Shown in pieces: positions 56,678 to 64,000 of a stretch of DNA of 64,000 nucleotides. This DNA is from CAYRFE01 sp964423645 [NCBI: uncultured bacterium]. GTDB taxonomy: Bacteria; Macinerneyibacteriota; Macinerneyibacteria; Macinerneyibacteriales. The notes below the pieces were generated by a model that was not told the DNA's origin, searched no databases, and saw only the letters and a list, made by a program, of their open reading frames with translations. The position numbers were made by a program, and so were the translations under genes. Location of the stretch: positions 62,001 to 126,000 of the forward strand of contig CAYRFE010000002.1 of NCBI GenBank assembly GCA_964423645.1. The letters are read 5' to 3'. Numbering within the stretch: position 1 is the first letter of the stretch; every line of letters starts with the position of its first letter.

Positions 56678-58432
56678 CTACGCCTTCACAACTTCAATTG
56701 CCTTTTTGGGGCATACTTGCGCGCACACAGAACATCCTGTACACAATTTTTCGGTTATTCGCGCTTTCTTTCCGTCTTCGCGTTTGATGACGGCTGGACA
56801 ACCGACCTTCAAACACAATCCGCAATTTATACATGCATCTTCATTAACAGCGAATTTTTTCTCCTCAAATTTTTGTCCGCGAATAAGCATACATGGGCGA
56901 TTAGTGATGATCACCGAGACTTCATCAGCGGCCATTTCCTCTTTGATCGCTGTCTCCACCGCTTTCAAATCATACGGATCGACCACGCGCACTCGTTCAA
57001 CGCCGACAGATTTTGCAAGCTCAACGAAATTCACCTCTTTGGTTGATTCACCTAGTAAAGTTTTGCCGGTAGAAGGATTCTGTTGACGACCGGTCATCGC
57101 GGTAATACGGTTATCAAGCAGAAGAATCGTATTCGCACCTTTATTATAGACTGCATCGATCAAACCGGTTATTCCCGAATGCAAAAATGTCGAGTCACCG
57201 ATAACCGCCACGGTTTTTTTAGAATAATCTCTACCGATCGCTTTTTCAAGACCGATATTTACTCCGATCGATGCCCCCATCGCGATTGTTGTATCCATCG
57301 CAGAAAGCGGTGGTGCAACACCAAGGGTATAACAACCAATATCACCGGTAACCACTGCTTTAAGACGATTTAATGTGTAAAAAATGCCACGATGCGGGCA
57401 CCCCGGGCACAAGACCGGAGGACGAACCGGCATGGTTGTTTCATCAAAACATGATGCGACTATTTTTTCTTCATTGCCGAGTATTGCAGCTTTAATGATA
57501 TTTTGATTCAGTTCACCGCAAATAGGGATAATGTCCTTCCCGATACACGGAACACCGGCAACTTTCAACATTTCTTCCATGAAAGGTTCAAGTTCTTCCA
57601 CAACATATAATTTTTGTACCTTTTTTGCAAATGTCTTCGCTTTTTCAATCGGGAACGGATACGGCATACCGATCTTCATGACCGATGCATTCGGGAATGC
57701 ATCTTTCACATACTGATACGACGCCCCTGACGTAATGATACCAAAAGATGTATCATTCATTTCTACCGTATTTATCGGCGAATTTTCACTGTATTCGGTC
57801 AATTTCTTCGTGCGTTCTTCAACAATGCCGTGACGTTTACGCGCATGTGCAGGCACCATAACATATTTAGTGGGATTTCTCACAAATTCGGCACTGTTTT
57901 TCTCACGTCGTTCACCAAGCTCAACGAGTGCTTTTGTATGAGAAATACGTGTAGTCGTGCGTAATAATACCGGCGCATCAAACTTTTCGCTTATATCAAA
58001 CGCAATACCTACAAAGTCTTTTGCCTCTTGTGAATCTGCCGGTTCAAGAATCGGCATCTTGGCGAATTTGGCATAATAACGGTTATCTTGTTCATTTTGT
58101 GATGAATGCATTCCCGGATCATCCGCTGATACAAGAATAAAACCGCCCTTGATCCCCGAATACGTGAGTGTTAATAAAGGATCTGCTGCCACATTGACAC
58201 CGACATGCTTCATCGCCACAAGCGTTCGGGCTCCACCGAATGAAGCGCCGATTGCCACTTCAAATGCAACTTTCTCATTTGGAGACCACTGGCTGTAGAA
58301 CGTGTCTTTATATTGCACGCAACTTTCGATTATCTCAGTACTCGGTGTACCGGGATATGCGGTAGCAACGCCACAACCGTACTCGTATAAACCGCGGGCA
58401 ATCGCTTCATTGCCGGACAGCAGTTTTTTCAT
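56678..58432 (-). CDS. iorA: Indolepyruvate:ferredoxin oxidoreductase alpha subunit
   Basis: 584 residues. N-terminal PYR domain (NEAIARGLYEYGCGVATAYPGTPSTEI), central TPP domain (GDIGCYTLG ... GDSTFLHSGITGL...LLLDNRITAMTGRQQNPSTG), and C-terminal 2x4Fe-4S ferredoxin domain (CINCGLCLKVGCP and CTGCSVCAQVCPKKA). Complete. Suggests fermentation of aromatic amino acids in an anaerobe. Confidence 0.95.
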   Translation of the reverse strand: MKKLLSGNEAIARGLYEYGCGVATAYPGTPSTEIIESCVQYKDTFYSQWSPNEKVAFEVAIGASFGGARTLVAMKHVGVNVAADPLLTLTYSGIKGGFILVSADDPGMHSSQNEQDNRYYAKFAKMPILEPADSQEAKDFVGIAFDISEKFDAPVLLRTTTRISHTKALVELGERREKNSAEFVRNPTKYVMVPAHARKRHGIVEERTKKLTEYSENSPINTVEMNDTSFGIITSGASYQYVKDAFPNASVMKIGMPYPFPIEKAKTFAKKVQKLYVVEELEPFMEEMLKVAGVPCIGKDIIPICGELNQNIIKAAILGNEEKIVASCFDETTMPVRPPVLCPGCPHRGIFYTLNRLKAVVTGDIGCYTLGVAPPLSAMDTTIAMGASIGVNIGLEKAIGRDYSKKTVAVIGDSTFLHSGITGLIDAVYNKGANTILLLDNRITAMTGRQQNPSTGKTLLGESTKEVNFVELAKSVGVERVRVVDPYDLKAVETAIKEEMAADEVSVIITNRPCMLIRGQKFEEKKFAVNEDACINCGLCLKVGCPAVIKREDGKKARITEKLCTGCSVCAQVCPKKAIEVVKA

Positions 58433-59079
58433 AACGTAGCGCTCCGTGATTTGATGAGTGCATAAAACGGTGTTTTCTTGAAATCTTCTTTTTCGATCTC
58501 AATTCCTAAAAGGTTCAGTTTTTCTGTATTGTTTTCCATTTTTGCACATATATAATTGAGATACAATGCATTATCCGCAAGATATGATTTTTTAGATATG
58601 TTTTTCAGTTCATTTTCTGCCGCTTTATAGTCTTTTTTGTCAATATATACATACGCGCGAGCAATATTGATCGACTCTTTCGAATCGGTAGACTGTAGTG
58701 CGATCAGATACATTTCAAGTGCTTTATCATACTGGAGATCGGTATAATACCGCTTTGCTAACTTCGATGCCAATACTGAACCGGCTAAAGTAGACTTATG
58801 TGTGCTCGCAAGCTCTTCAAGCGATTTCAGTGCATCTGCAGGAACTGTAGCGATGTCCGTGTAATTCTTTTCAGTCAATATTTTCTGAATGACTTGACTT
58901 GATGTGATATTTTTCTTATGCTTTACGGCATTTAATACCACAATACTGACAAATGCAACAACTACGATGGCAAGCCCTACAACGATTCTGGGAAAATGAG
59001 GAGCAATCGCACTAAGAACACGTGACACAACGCTACGCGCGTCGTTCTGTTTGAGTAGATGGCGTTTTTCTGATCTCAT
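58429..59079 (-). CDS. Membrane-anchored TPR-like protein
   Basis: 216 residues; GGGAGG before the ATG. One membrane helix at about 30-52 (RIVVGLAIVVVAFVSIVVLNAV) after a basic cytoplasmic tail, then helical repeats (LASKLAKRYYTDLQYDKALEMYLIAL, NIARAYVYIDKKDYKAAENELKNI), similar in layout to YfgM/TPR_21 proteins. It lies 24 bases after the tRNA and overlaps iorA by four bases. Confidence 0.75.
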   Translation of the reverse strand: MRSEKRHLLKQNDARSVVSRVLSAIAPHFPRIVVGLAIVVVAFVSIVVLNAVKHKKNITSSQVIQKILTEKNYTDIATVPADALKSLEELASTHKSTLAGSVLASKLAKRYYTDLQYDKALEMYLIALQSTDSKESINIARAYVYIDKKDYKAAENELKNISKKSYLADNALYLNYICAKMENNTEKLNLLGIEIEKEDFKKTPFYALIKSRSATL

Positions 59080-59103
59080 ATTATCCTCCCGCTTTTTTAT
59101 GAC

Positions 59104-59176
59104 GCACCCGGAGGGATTCGAACCCCCGGCCCCCGGTTTAGGAAACCAGTGCTCTATCCTGCTGAGCTACGGGTGC
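59104..59176 (-). tRNA. tRNA-Arg (anticodon CCU)
   Basis: 73 bases forming a full cloverleaf: acceptor GCACCCG/CGGGTGC, D arm GCTC...GAGC, anticodon stem CTGGT/ACCGG with loop TTCCTAA (anticodon CCT), T arm GGGGG-TTCGAAT-CCCTC. The 3' CCA is not encoded. Transcribed towards the TPR protein gene. Confidence 0.96.
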
Positions 59177-59684
59177 AGACTTTTTGTTGTGAATTGTATA
59201 ACAGCACTGTATTTTGCTATTATATTACAACTTACCAACATTTCACTCAAAAAAAACACAAATAAGAAACAAAATACGCAATTACTACAACGATTCGCGT
59301 TCCCAACACAACTTAACTTATGATCTATCCATAATGTATAAGCTGTATACAAAAAACAATAGCGACTGTTAACGTCCACGCCGAAAAGTATACCGTAAAA
59401 AATAAAAAAGTAAAACGAAAATTGATTAAGAAAGCTCTATAGATAAAATTATTTTAATTATTACAAGTCTTTCCGCACTTATTCTGATTACTCAAATATT
59501 GCAAGTCAACTTTTATTAAAGTTTCTGTGTTTTAAACCCTTAAAAGCATGATCCTAAAAATTTTATATAAATCACGCTGGGATATTAAGTAACGTAAGCA
59601 TAGCATCATACTCCTTGAGTTCTATTTTATTGATCTTATCTTCTTTTCACGTTGCATGCTCATTTAACTTTGGCTCATTTCTAT
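59177..59684. other. Gene-free AT-rich stretch
   Basis: Between tRNA-Arg and the next terminator. It holds the likely tRNA promoter (extended -10 TGTTATACA on the minus strand about 12 bases before the mature 5' end). I see no coding frame with a credible start, nor any repeat copy. Confidence 0.5.
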
Positions 59685-59714
59685 ATAAAAACACCCTCTA
59701 AAAAAAGAGGGCGT
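59685..59714 (-). terminator. Terminator of SPFH cluster
   Basis: On the minus strand CGCCCTCT-TTTTTT-AGAGGGTG followed by TTTTTATAT. Confidence 0.85.
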
Positions 59715-59751
59715 TTCCCTTTTTAAATATTCATTCACACGTTTAACAAGA

Positions 59752-60252
59752 TTATGACTTTGATTGAAGTTGTTTTCTTTCTTTAAAAAGAGGGTCCATA
59801 TCAATTAAAGCATTATTATAAATAATATTAGCCAAACTATCAATGGCAATAAATTCTTCATATTGTGCCATATTTTTGCATTTATTACGCAATAATGCTT
59901 TTAACTCGGGACCAGTTTTACCAGTTAATGCAGCAAATATCCCTCGTTCCATACACTCCATACGTGTAAACAAAACAATATTACCAAATATTTGTGCTCT
60001 ATAGTAAACCTCAAACTTACTGAATGCTGATTTTTTTGCTTTAATTTTTAACATTTTGGTAGTCTCTTTATTAAAGAATATGCCCCCAGTGACATAATCA
60101 GCAATTTTGACTTCAAGATTAGGGAAGTTACTTCTTTCGCATTCTTTTTGTACAAACTCATAAAACCTTTCTTGATACCCCTCTGCATTGTCATAAAAAA
60201 CAGTCCATGTTTCTTCTTCATAAATCGATAAAAAATCAAACCTTTCCGCCAT
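59752..60252 (-). CDS. Hypothetical protein, last gene of SPFH cluster
   Basis: 166 residues; GGAGG upstream. Soluble and charged, mixed helix and strand, with aromatic-rich N-terminus (FDFLSIYEEETWTVFYDN). No signal peptide, membrane helix or family motif that I recognise. AT-rich like the three upstream genes, separated by about 45 bases from the zinc-ribbon gene and followed by a terminator, so it belongs to the same operon. Confidence 0.6.
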   Translation of the reverse strand: MAERFDFLSIYEEETWTVFYDNAEGYQERFYEFVQKECERSNFPNLEVKIADYVTGGIFFNKETTKMLKIKAKKSAFSKFEVYYRAQIFGNIVLFTRMECMERGIFAALTGKTGPELKALLRNKCKNMAQYEEFIAIDSLANIIYNNALIDMDPLFKERKQLQSKS

Positions 60253-60296
60253 AATCTCCTCCTTTGGTTATCAAGCCATCCACTCAATCGTAAACA

Positions 60297-61139
60297 TCAT
60301 TTTATAATAAGTTTCCCCATAAAATTAAAACTTAAGCTCTTTCCAACAACGTCGCTTCCCATAGTTCTTAGCTTACTTTCAGTATCTTTTGTTTTCTTCA
60401 GTAAGTCATTGAAGTAAGATTTTGTTTGACCTTTGCTTAGATGTATTTTTGAATGTAAATAAAAATATTCCGAAATATCTTTCCTATTGCTCAAACACAT
60501 TAATTCATAAACATTCATAAGCGAAATGTATGGCGGATCATAATCCTTCTTGTTTTTTGTAATTAATGAATCTAAATTATTTTTTTGGTAATCAAATGCT
60601 TGATTTACATATTTTAATAAACACTCTTCTGATTCCGCATCTATCGAGCTTAATTTATGAGCAATTTTGAAAGCAGAAATTGCATTTTTTAAATCATCTC
60701 CATAGGTTTTATTTTTTGCACCTAAAACAATAATATTATTTGCAATTTTATTCGCCGCATCAACTGGTAGTTCATTATTGTTTGATATTAGTTTAGCCTT
60801 CTCAAGATATTTGTGAATTCTATCAAGATGGTCAAAATCATCATATCCTAACCAAAATTCAGCAATAGATAAATATGTTAATGCTATCCATGAATTGGGG
60901 GTTTTCCCAAGCAACTTTTCACATATTCCTTTCACCGAAGGATAATCTTGAAGTTTGTACGATAATTGCAAATCTTTATAAACATCATCACCAGTATCAG
61001 ATGCGGTTAACAATGCTTCAATATTATTAAATGCAGAAAAATTACTATTTAATGACTTACAATATTCGCATTTAATATATTTGGCTGAAGTATCGCTATT
61101 TAAACTTGCGCCACAATTTACACAACTAATAGAAGACAT
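60297..61139 (-). CDS. Zinc-ribbon protein with TPR-like helical repeats
   Basis: 280 residues; GGGGGAAGG upstream. The N-terminus SCVNCGASLNSDTSAKYIKCEYCKS is a four-cysteine zinc ribbon (C-x2-C...C-x2-C). The remainder is alpha-helical with tetratricopeptide-like units (WIALTYLSIAEFWLGYDD, AISAFKIAHKL). Zinc-ribbon proteins next to SPFH/YdjI-type proteins are frequent. Cytoplasmic; partner or adaptor role is inference. Confidence 0.7.
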   Translation of the reverse strand: MSSISCVNCGASLNSDTSAKYIKCEYCKSLNSNFSAFNNIEALLTASDTGDDVYKDLQLSYKLQDYPSVKGICEKLLGKTPNSWIALTYLSIAEFWLGYDDFDHLDRIHKYLEKAKLISNNNELPVDAANKIANNIIVLGAKNKTYGDDLKNAISAFKIAHKLSSIDAESEECLLKYVNQAFDYQKNNLDSLITKNKKDYDPPYISLMNVYELMCLSNRKDISEYFYLHSKIHLSKGQTKSYFNDLLKKTKDTESKLRTMGSDVVGKSLSFNFMGKLIIK

Positions 61140-61166
61140 TTTTTCCTTCCCCCTTCGTGATTGTTA

Positions 61167-61913
61167 TTAGCTATTTCGAATTGACAGTAACACTTCATCT
61201 ATTTTCAAAGTTAAATTAGTTGTTTTTTCAGAAATTTCTTTAATTTTATCTTTTTGAATATTGTTTCCTACGACAGAATTGTTAATATCATTACATAATT
61301 CATAAATAGAAAGCGAATACTGCTTATAAACAGAATTAGATCTCGTTTTAGCAGTATCTTGAAAAGAATATTTAATTCTCTCTCGCAAGGCTTTAATATT
61401 TCTAGCAAAGAATTGGATAGAATCCAAGTCATCAATTGAAATTAACTTTTTTTCGATTGTTACTAGAATTGTTGATAAATCCAGTGGTGATACTGCTAAA
61501 TTAGTATGCATCTCCATATCAACACGTGCATAATAACTAGCGAGATAAATTCCTAAGCAAATCAAAATACTCAACGTGACAAGAATTACCTGTAATACAA
61601 TTTGATATTTATGCAAAAAGGCAGAGGCATTCATATAATCAACTATCATTAAACTAAAACTAATTAAGCAAGTGCACATGACAATAATCGATAAAGAGGG
61701 AATGCCAATAATGTTTAATGGCTTAGATTGTGAAGTCCAAGTTATCAAAGAAAACCAAAAAAACAAGTTTAAACATTCGCTCCAAACAACACCATACCAA
61801 AATCTACCAACAGAATCTTCGTGAGGAGCAATAACAATTGCAATTGTAATAATTGCAATAAAGGATATTGCAAAGGCAATATACAAAATGATTCGAGGAA
61901 TACTGCTTTTCAT
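61167..61913 (-). CDS. Membrane protein with five to six helices, unknown function
   Basis: 248 residues from the ATG at 61913 (GGGAG six bases upstream; a start at 61925 is four codons longer). Hydrophobic helices in the first about 130 residues (IILYIAFAISFIAIITIAIVI, ECLNLFFWFSLITW, IPSLSIIVMCTCLISFSLMI, IVLQVILVTLSILICLGIYL), then a cytoplasmic helical domain rich in Lys/Asp/Ser. No enzyme motif seen. Confidence 0.65.
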   Translation of the reverse strand: MKSSIPRIILYIAFAISFIAIITIAIVIAPHEDSVGRFWYGVVWSECLNLFFWFSLITWTSQSKPLNIIGIPSLSIIVMCTCLISFSLMIVDYMNASAFLHKYQIVLQVILVTLSILICLGIYLASYYARVDMEMHTNLAVSPLDLSTILVTIEKKLISIDDLDSIQFFARNIKALRERIKYSFQDTAKTRSNSVYKQYSLSIYELCNDINNSVVGNNIQKDKIKEISEKTTNLTLKIDEVLLSIRNS

Positions 61914-61927
61914 TTTATCTCCCATTG

Positions 61928-62944
61928 TTAAAACTGCGATAGAATATCTTTCTTTTTACTGTCGTACTCTTCTTGTGTAATCAACCCATTATCAAGCAAT
62001 TGTTTTAATTTTTGAAGTTTAATCATCGGATCGTTCGCGTCTTGCTGACTAACGGGGTTCGTATTCATAGCATTCCCCATTTGTTGCCCGATTTGAGCTC
62101 CTGCGTTAAGACCTACTCCAATTCCTAAACCAGCCCCAATTAATTGCCCTGCAACTCCCGATTCATTGCTGGCAGCCTTATCAAGTGTATCGAAAGTGCG
62201 CATTGTTGTATACGCCTGTCCAACATTTGCCGTACTAATTTGTTCAATTTCCATTTTTTTCCCAAGTATATCTTGAAACTTTTTTTGTTCATCATCAGGA
62301 ATGCTAACTCGCTCAACATTGAAATTAACTATTTCTATACCAAAACGTTCAAACTCAGGGCTAATTGCATCTCTTGTAAATTGTGATAATTGATTTAATT
62401 TGGCATTTACTTGAAAAACTGAAATGTTTTCTTGAACAAAATAATTAGCCAAAGCATCGGAGAGACGTTGAATAATTTCACCTATAAAATATTCTTCGAT
62501 TTTTTCAGCATCAGCAAATTTTTGCGTGCCAACTATCTGATTAAGAAATGATTGTGAATTATCAATTCTAAAGCCCCATCTGCCAAAAGCACGAACGCTA
62601 ACAGGAAATTTAAATTGTGGGTCAATAATTTGAATTGCAGCACTTGTACCCCATTTTAAATCTCGCTTTACTGTTTTGTTAACAAACCATACTTCAGCAC
62701 TGAAAGGAGTTTTGCCACCAAAAGGAAAATTAATAATTTTATTTAAAAGCGGGAGATTACCTGTTGTTAATGTGTGAGTACCCGAACCAAAAACATCTAA
62801 TGCCTTTCCGCCTTTAACAAATATTGCTTCTTGACTTTGATTAACAATAAGTTGTGAGCCAAGTTTTAACTCTTCATTTGGATACTTCCAAACAATTAAA
62901 TCATCGCTAGAAGCATCATATTTGACCCGATTTAGTAACTCCAT
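61928..62944 (-). CDS. SPFH-domain protein with C-terminal SHOCT (YdjI-like)
   Basis: 338 residues; TAGGAG before the ATG. SPFH/virion-core-type domain at about 15-240: LGSQLIVNQSQEAIFVKGGKALDVFGSGTHTL, then FPVSVRAFGRWGFRI and FGIEIVNFNVERVSIPDDE. A glycine/Ala/Gln-rich linker (AGLGIGVGLNAGAQIGQQMG) leads to a SHOCT module at the end (IKLQKLKQLLDNGLITQEEYDSKKKDIL). Related Bacillus YdjI acts at the membrane with PspA-type stress proteins. First main gene of the four-gene cluster. Confidence 0.85.
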   Translation of the reverse strand: MELLNRVKYDASSDDLIVWKYPNEELKLGSQLIVNQSQEAIFVKGGKALDVFGSGTHTLTTGNLPLLNKIINFPFGGKTPFSAEVWFVNKTVKRDLKWGTSAAIQIIDPQFKFPVSVRAFGRWGFRIDNSQSFLNQIVGTQKFADAEKIEEYFIGEIIQRLSDALANYFVQENISVFQVNAKLNQLSQFTRDAISPEFERFGIEIVNFNVERVSIPDDEQKKFQDILGKKMEIEQISTANVGQAYTTMRTFDTLDKAASNESGVAGQLIGAGLGIGVGLNAGAQIGQQMGNAMNTNPVSQQDANDPMIKLQKLKQLLDNGLITQEEYDSKKKDILSQF

Positions 62945-63092
62945 GTTTCTATCTCCTAATCATCTTTACTTTTGATACCCGTTAGTATTGCTTCTTTAAA
63001 TACCACTTAATATTACATAAATTTTTTATTATTTCAATAGAAATTATGAAAACTTTCAAAATTATTTTTTGTATTCCTCTTCTCTACCTTCT

Positions 63093-63314
63093 CTATTCTT
63101 CTATTTCAATTATAGAAGGATCAACACCGAGTTTTTTCGCAATATCATTTATTAAATCTTGTGTAGATTCGTACTCAGTATTATCTATCAATTCATCATG
63201 TTCTGTTTCGTTTCCATTCTCATCTTCAGAAATAACAGAACCACACCGTATAATACCCTCCATATATTCAGGCATATCATCCAATTCAACAATTACCCTA
63301 ACTATCTTATTCAT
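63093..63314 (-). CDS. Small acidic hypothetical protein
   Basis: 73 residues from the ATG at 63314, preceded by AAAGGAGG; the frame 20 codons longer runs through the promoter region. Acidic with a strand-helix pattern (NKIVRVIVELDDMPEYMEGI ... DLINDIAKKLGVDPSIIEI). A small DNA-mimic or antitoxin-like role is conceivable but nothing shows it. It lies 148 bases upstream of the SPFH gene, same strand. Confidence 0.6.
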   Translation of the reverse strand: MNKIVRVIVELDDMPEYMEGIIRCGSVISEDENGNETEHDELIDNTEYESTQDLINDIAKKLGVDPSIIEIEE

Positions 63315-63398
63315 TTGATCCTCCTTTTTTTTAAAAATTATTTTATCATAGATATTTTCTGATCTCAACAACAAAAAATATTATAGATGATACACTTG

Positions 63399-63478
63399 AT
63401 CGCATTCTGGCTATAATTATCGCATATAGGATATTTTTATCGCTTACTGGATACAATTATCGCTTTATGGCGAGTTGA
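63399..63478. repeat. Four 20-bp tandem direct repeats
   Basis: ATCGC recurs at 63399, 63419, 63439 and 63459, exactly every 20 bases, with partly conserved remainders (TTCTGGCTATAATT, TATAGGATATTTTT, TACTGGATACAATT, TTATGGCG). Arrays of this kind occur at ends of IS21-family elements as transposase-binding sites, or as iterons or operators. No transposase frame is in the window. Confidence 0.7.
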
Positions 63479-64000
63479 TTATTGTCAAGTCGAGTATTTT
63501 ATATAATATCTAATAATTACCTCATTATTTATTCAGTAAAGTCTCCCTTAATTCTGAATATTAAATTCTGAATTGATTTATCCATTAAAAAAGCTTAAGG
63601 GCTTTTTTTTAATCCCAATCTTTCCGCATCGCCTTGCTACCGCAAGGCTTCTCGGTAAGATTGAAGGGGTAGCCGATTACGGCTACGCCCTTCTAATAAA
63701 TAAAGCGCATTTAAAAGCCTTTAGACATTTTTAATAAGGATTATCTTACATTATGATTTTATGACCTTTTAAACACCCTTTTTGATCGTTTTGAGGTATT
63801 CTATCCTACTAATCTTGACTGATCATTACAACGTATAATTCGCTGTAAGCATATTAGGTTATCATATAGAAGATTTTAGTCCGTTTTACTTACAAGGTCG
63901 CCATATATTTTTAAATCATAAGTTTTGAAATAAAAAAGTAATCTTTACAATTTTCTTTCGTTAAATCCTTGATGGTATTTATATATACCCGTTATAATCG
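63479..64000. other. Gene-free AT-rich right end
   Basis: No credible gene. It contains a terminator-like AAAAAAGC...GCTTTTTTTT (63587-63610) and two adjacent short inverted repeats, GCCTTGC-TACC-GCAAGGC and GTAGCCG-ATTA-CGGCTAC (about 63632-63690), typical of dispersed palindromes. Confidence 0.5.

Noticed and set aside
59104-59176. tRNA-Arg as attachment site of the SPFH island
   Set aside because: The island lies on the 5' side of the tRNA, and I found no duplicated tRNA 3' end or integrase in the window.

Overview
The window is a bacterial chromosome segment with moderate to low GC. It resembles a Gram-negative, probably anaerobic, amino-acid-using lineage; Spirochaetota or a neighbouring phylum is my best guess, not a proof. 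Supporting signs are many lipoproteins, an outer-membrane-like beta-barrel protein, RND pumps, a bactofilin, a yicC-remA-gmk-rpoZ block, indolepyruvate:ferredoxin oxidoreductase, a two-subunit glycine dehydrogenase, and a Na+-type F-ATPase signature. No rRNA, CRISPR array or intact transposase is present. Well-formed promoters (TTGACA/TTGCAA-like, about 17 bp spacing, TATAAT-like) precede many operons.

Region 1-6.8 kb is an accessory mosaic: a DUF4476-like C-terminus, a stranded C-terminal fragment of an Fpg-type DNA glycosylase, two lipoproteins (one a formylglycine-enzyme-fold protein resembling targets of diversity-generating retroelements), a DJ-1/PfpI protein, an AT-rich HEPN-like protein bracketed by duplicated gene tails, and a secreted leucine-rich-repeat protein. 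Region 6.8-13.3 kb (minus strand) is core: STAS / RsbW-like kinase / PhoH / upp / phosphomannomutase as one operon, a response regulator, and aroH-aroF-thiamine pyrophosphokinase. Region 13.9-21.4 kb is a tripartite-pump inner part (lipoprotein adaptor and two RND transporters), followed by a divergent ArsB/NhaD-type permease and the gcvH-gcvPA-gcvPB operon. Region 26.3-30.9 kb holds a secreted DUF1573-like protein divergent from a TPR lipoprotein / alanine racemase / secreted Ig-like protein / outer-membrane-like protein operon.

Region 31-42.1 kb is a long minus-strand run that could be one transcript from a promoter at about 42.13 kb: M23 peptidase, bactofilin, two small assembly proteins, then atpB, a fused double-hairpin c subunit, a normal c subunit, atpF (apparently a lipoprotein), atpHAGDC, a TrmN6-like methyltransferase and hutI. 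The F-ATPase is unusual in its c-ring composition, its a-subunit insertion and its lipidated b subunit. Region 42.4-51.1 kb contains a methyltransferase-like protein, a periplasmic cyclophilin, an AAA ATPase overlapping ispG, and the yicC-remA-gmk-rpoZ-dxr-rseP operon. Region 51.3-59.2 kb has a Sel1 lipoprotein, a large degenerate sensor protein, and tRNA-Arg / TPR protein / iorA / iorB / small membrane protein. Region 59.7-63.3 kb is a second AT-rich accessory block: an SPFH-SHOCT protein with a membrane protein, a zinc-ribbon TPR-like protein and an unknown, ending near a 20-bp tandem repeat array.

Across the window I count at least seven copies of a non-coding MITE-like repeat with imperfect terminal inverted repeats and two internal hairpins. 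Several core genes appear to be transcribed without a leader (the -10 box lies 6-8 nt before ATG and there is no Shine-Dalgarno).
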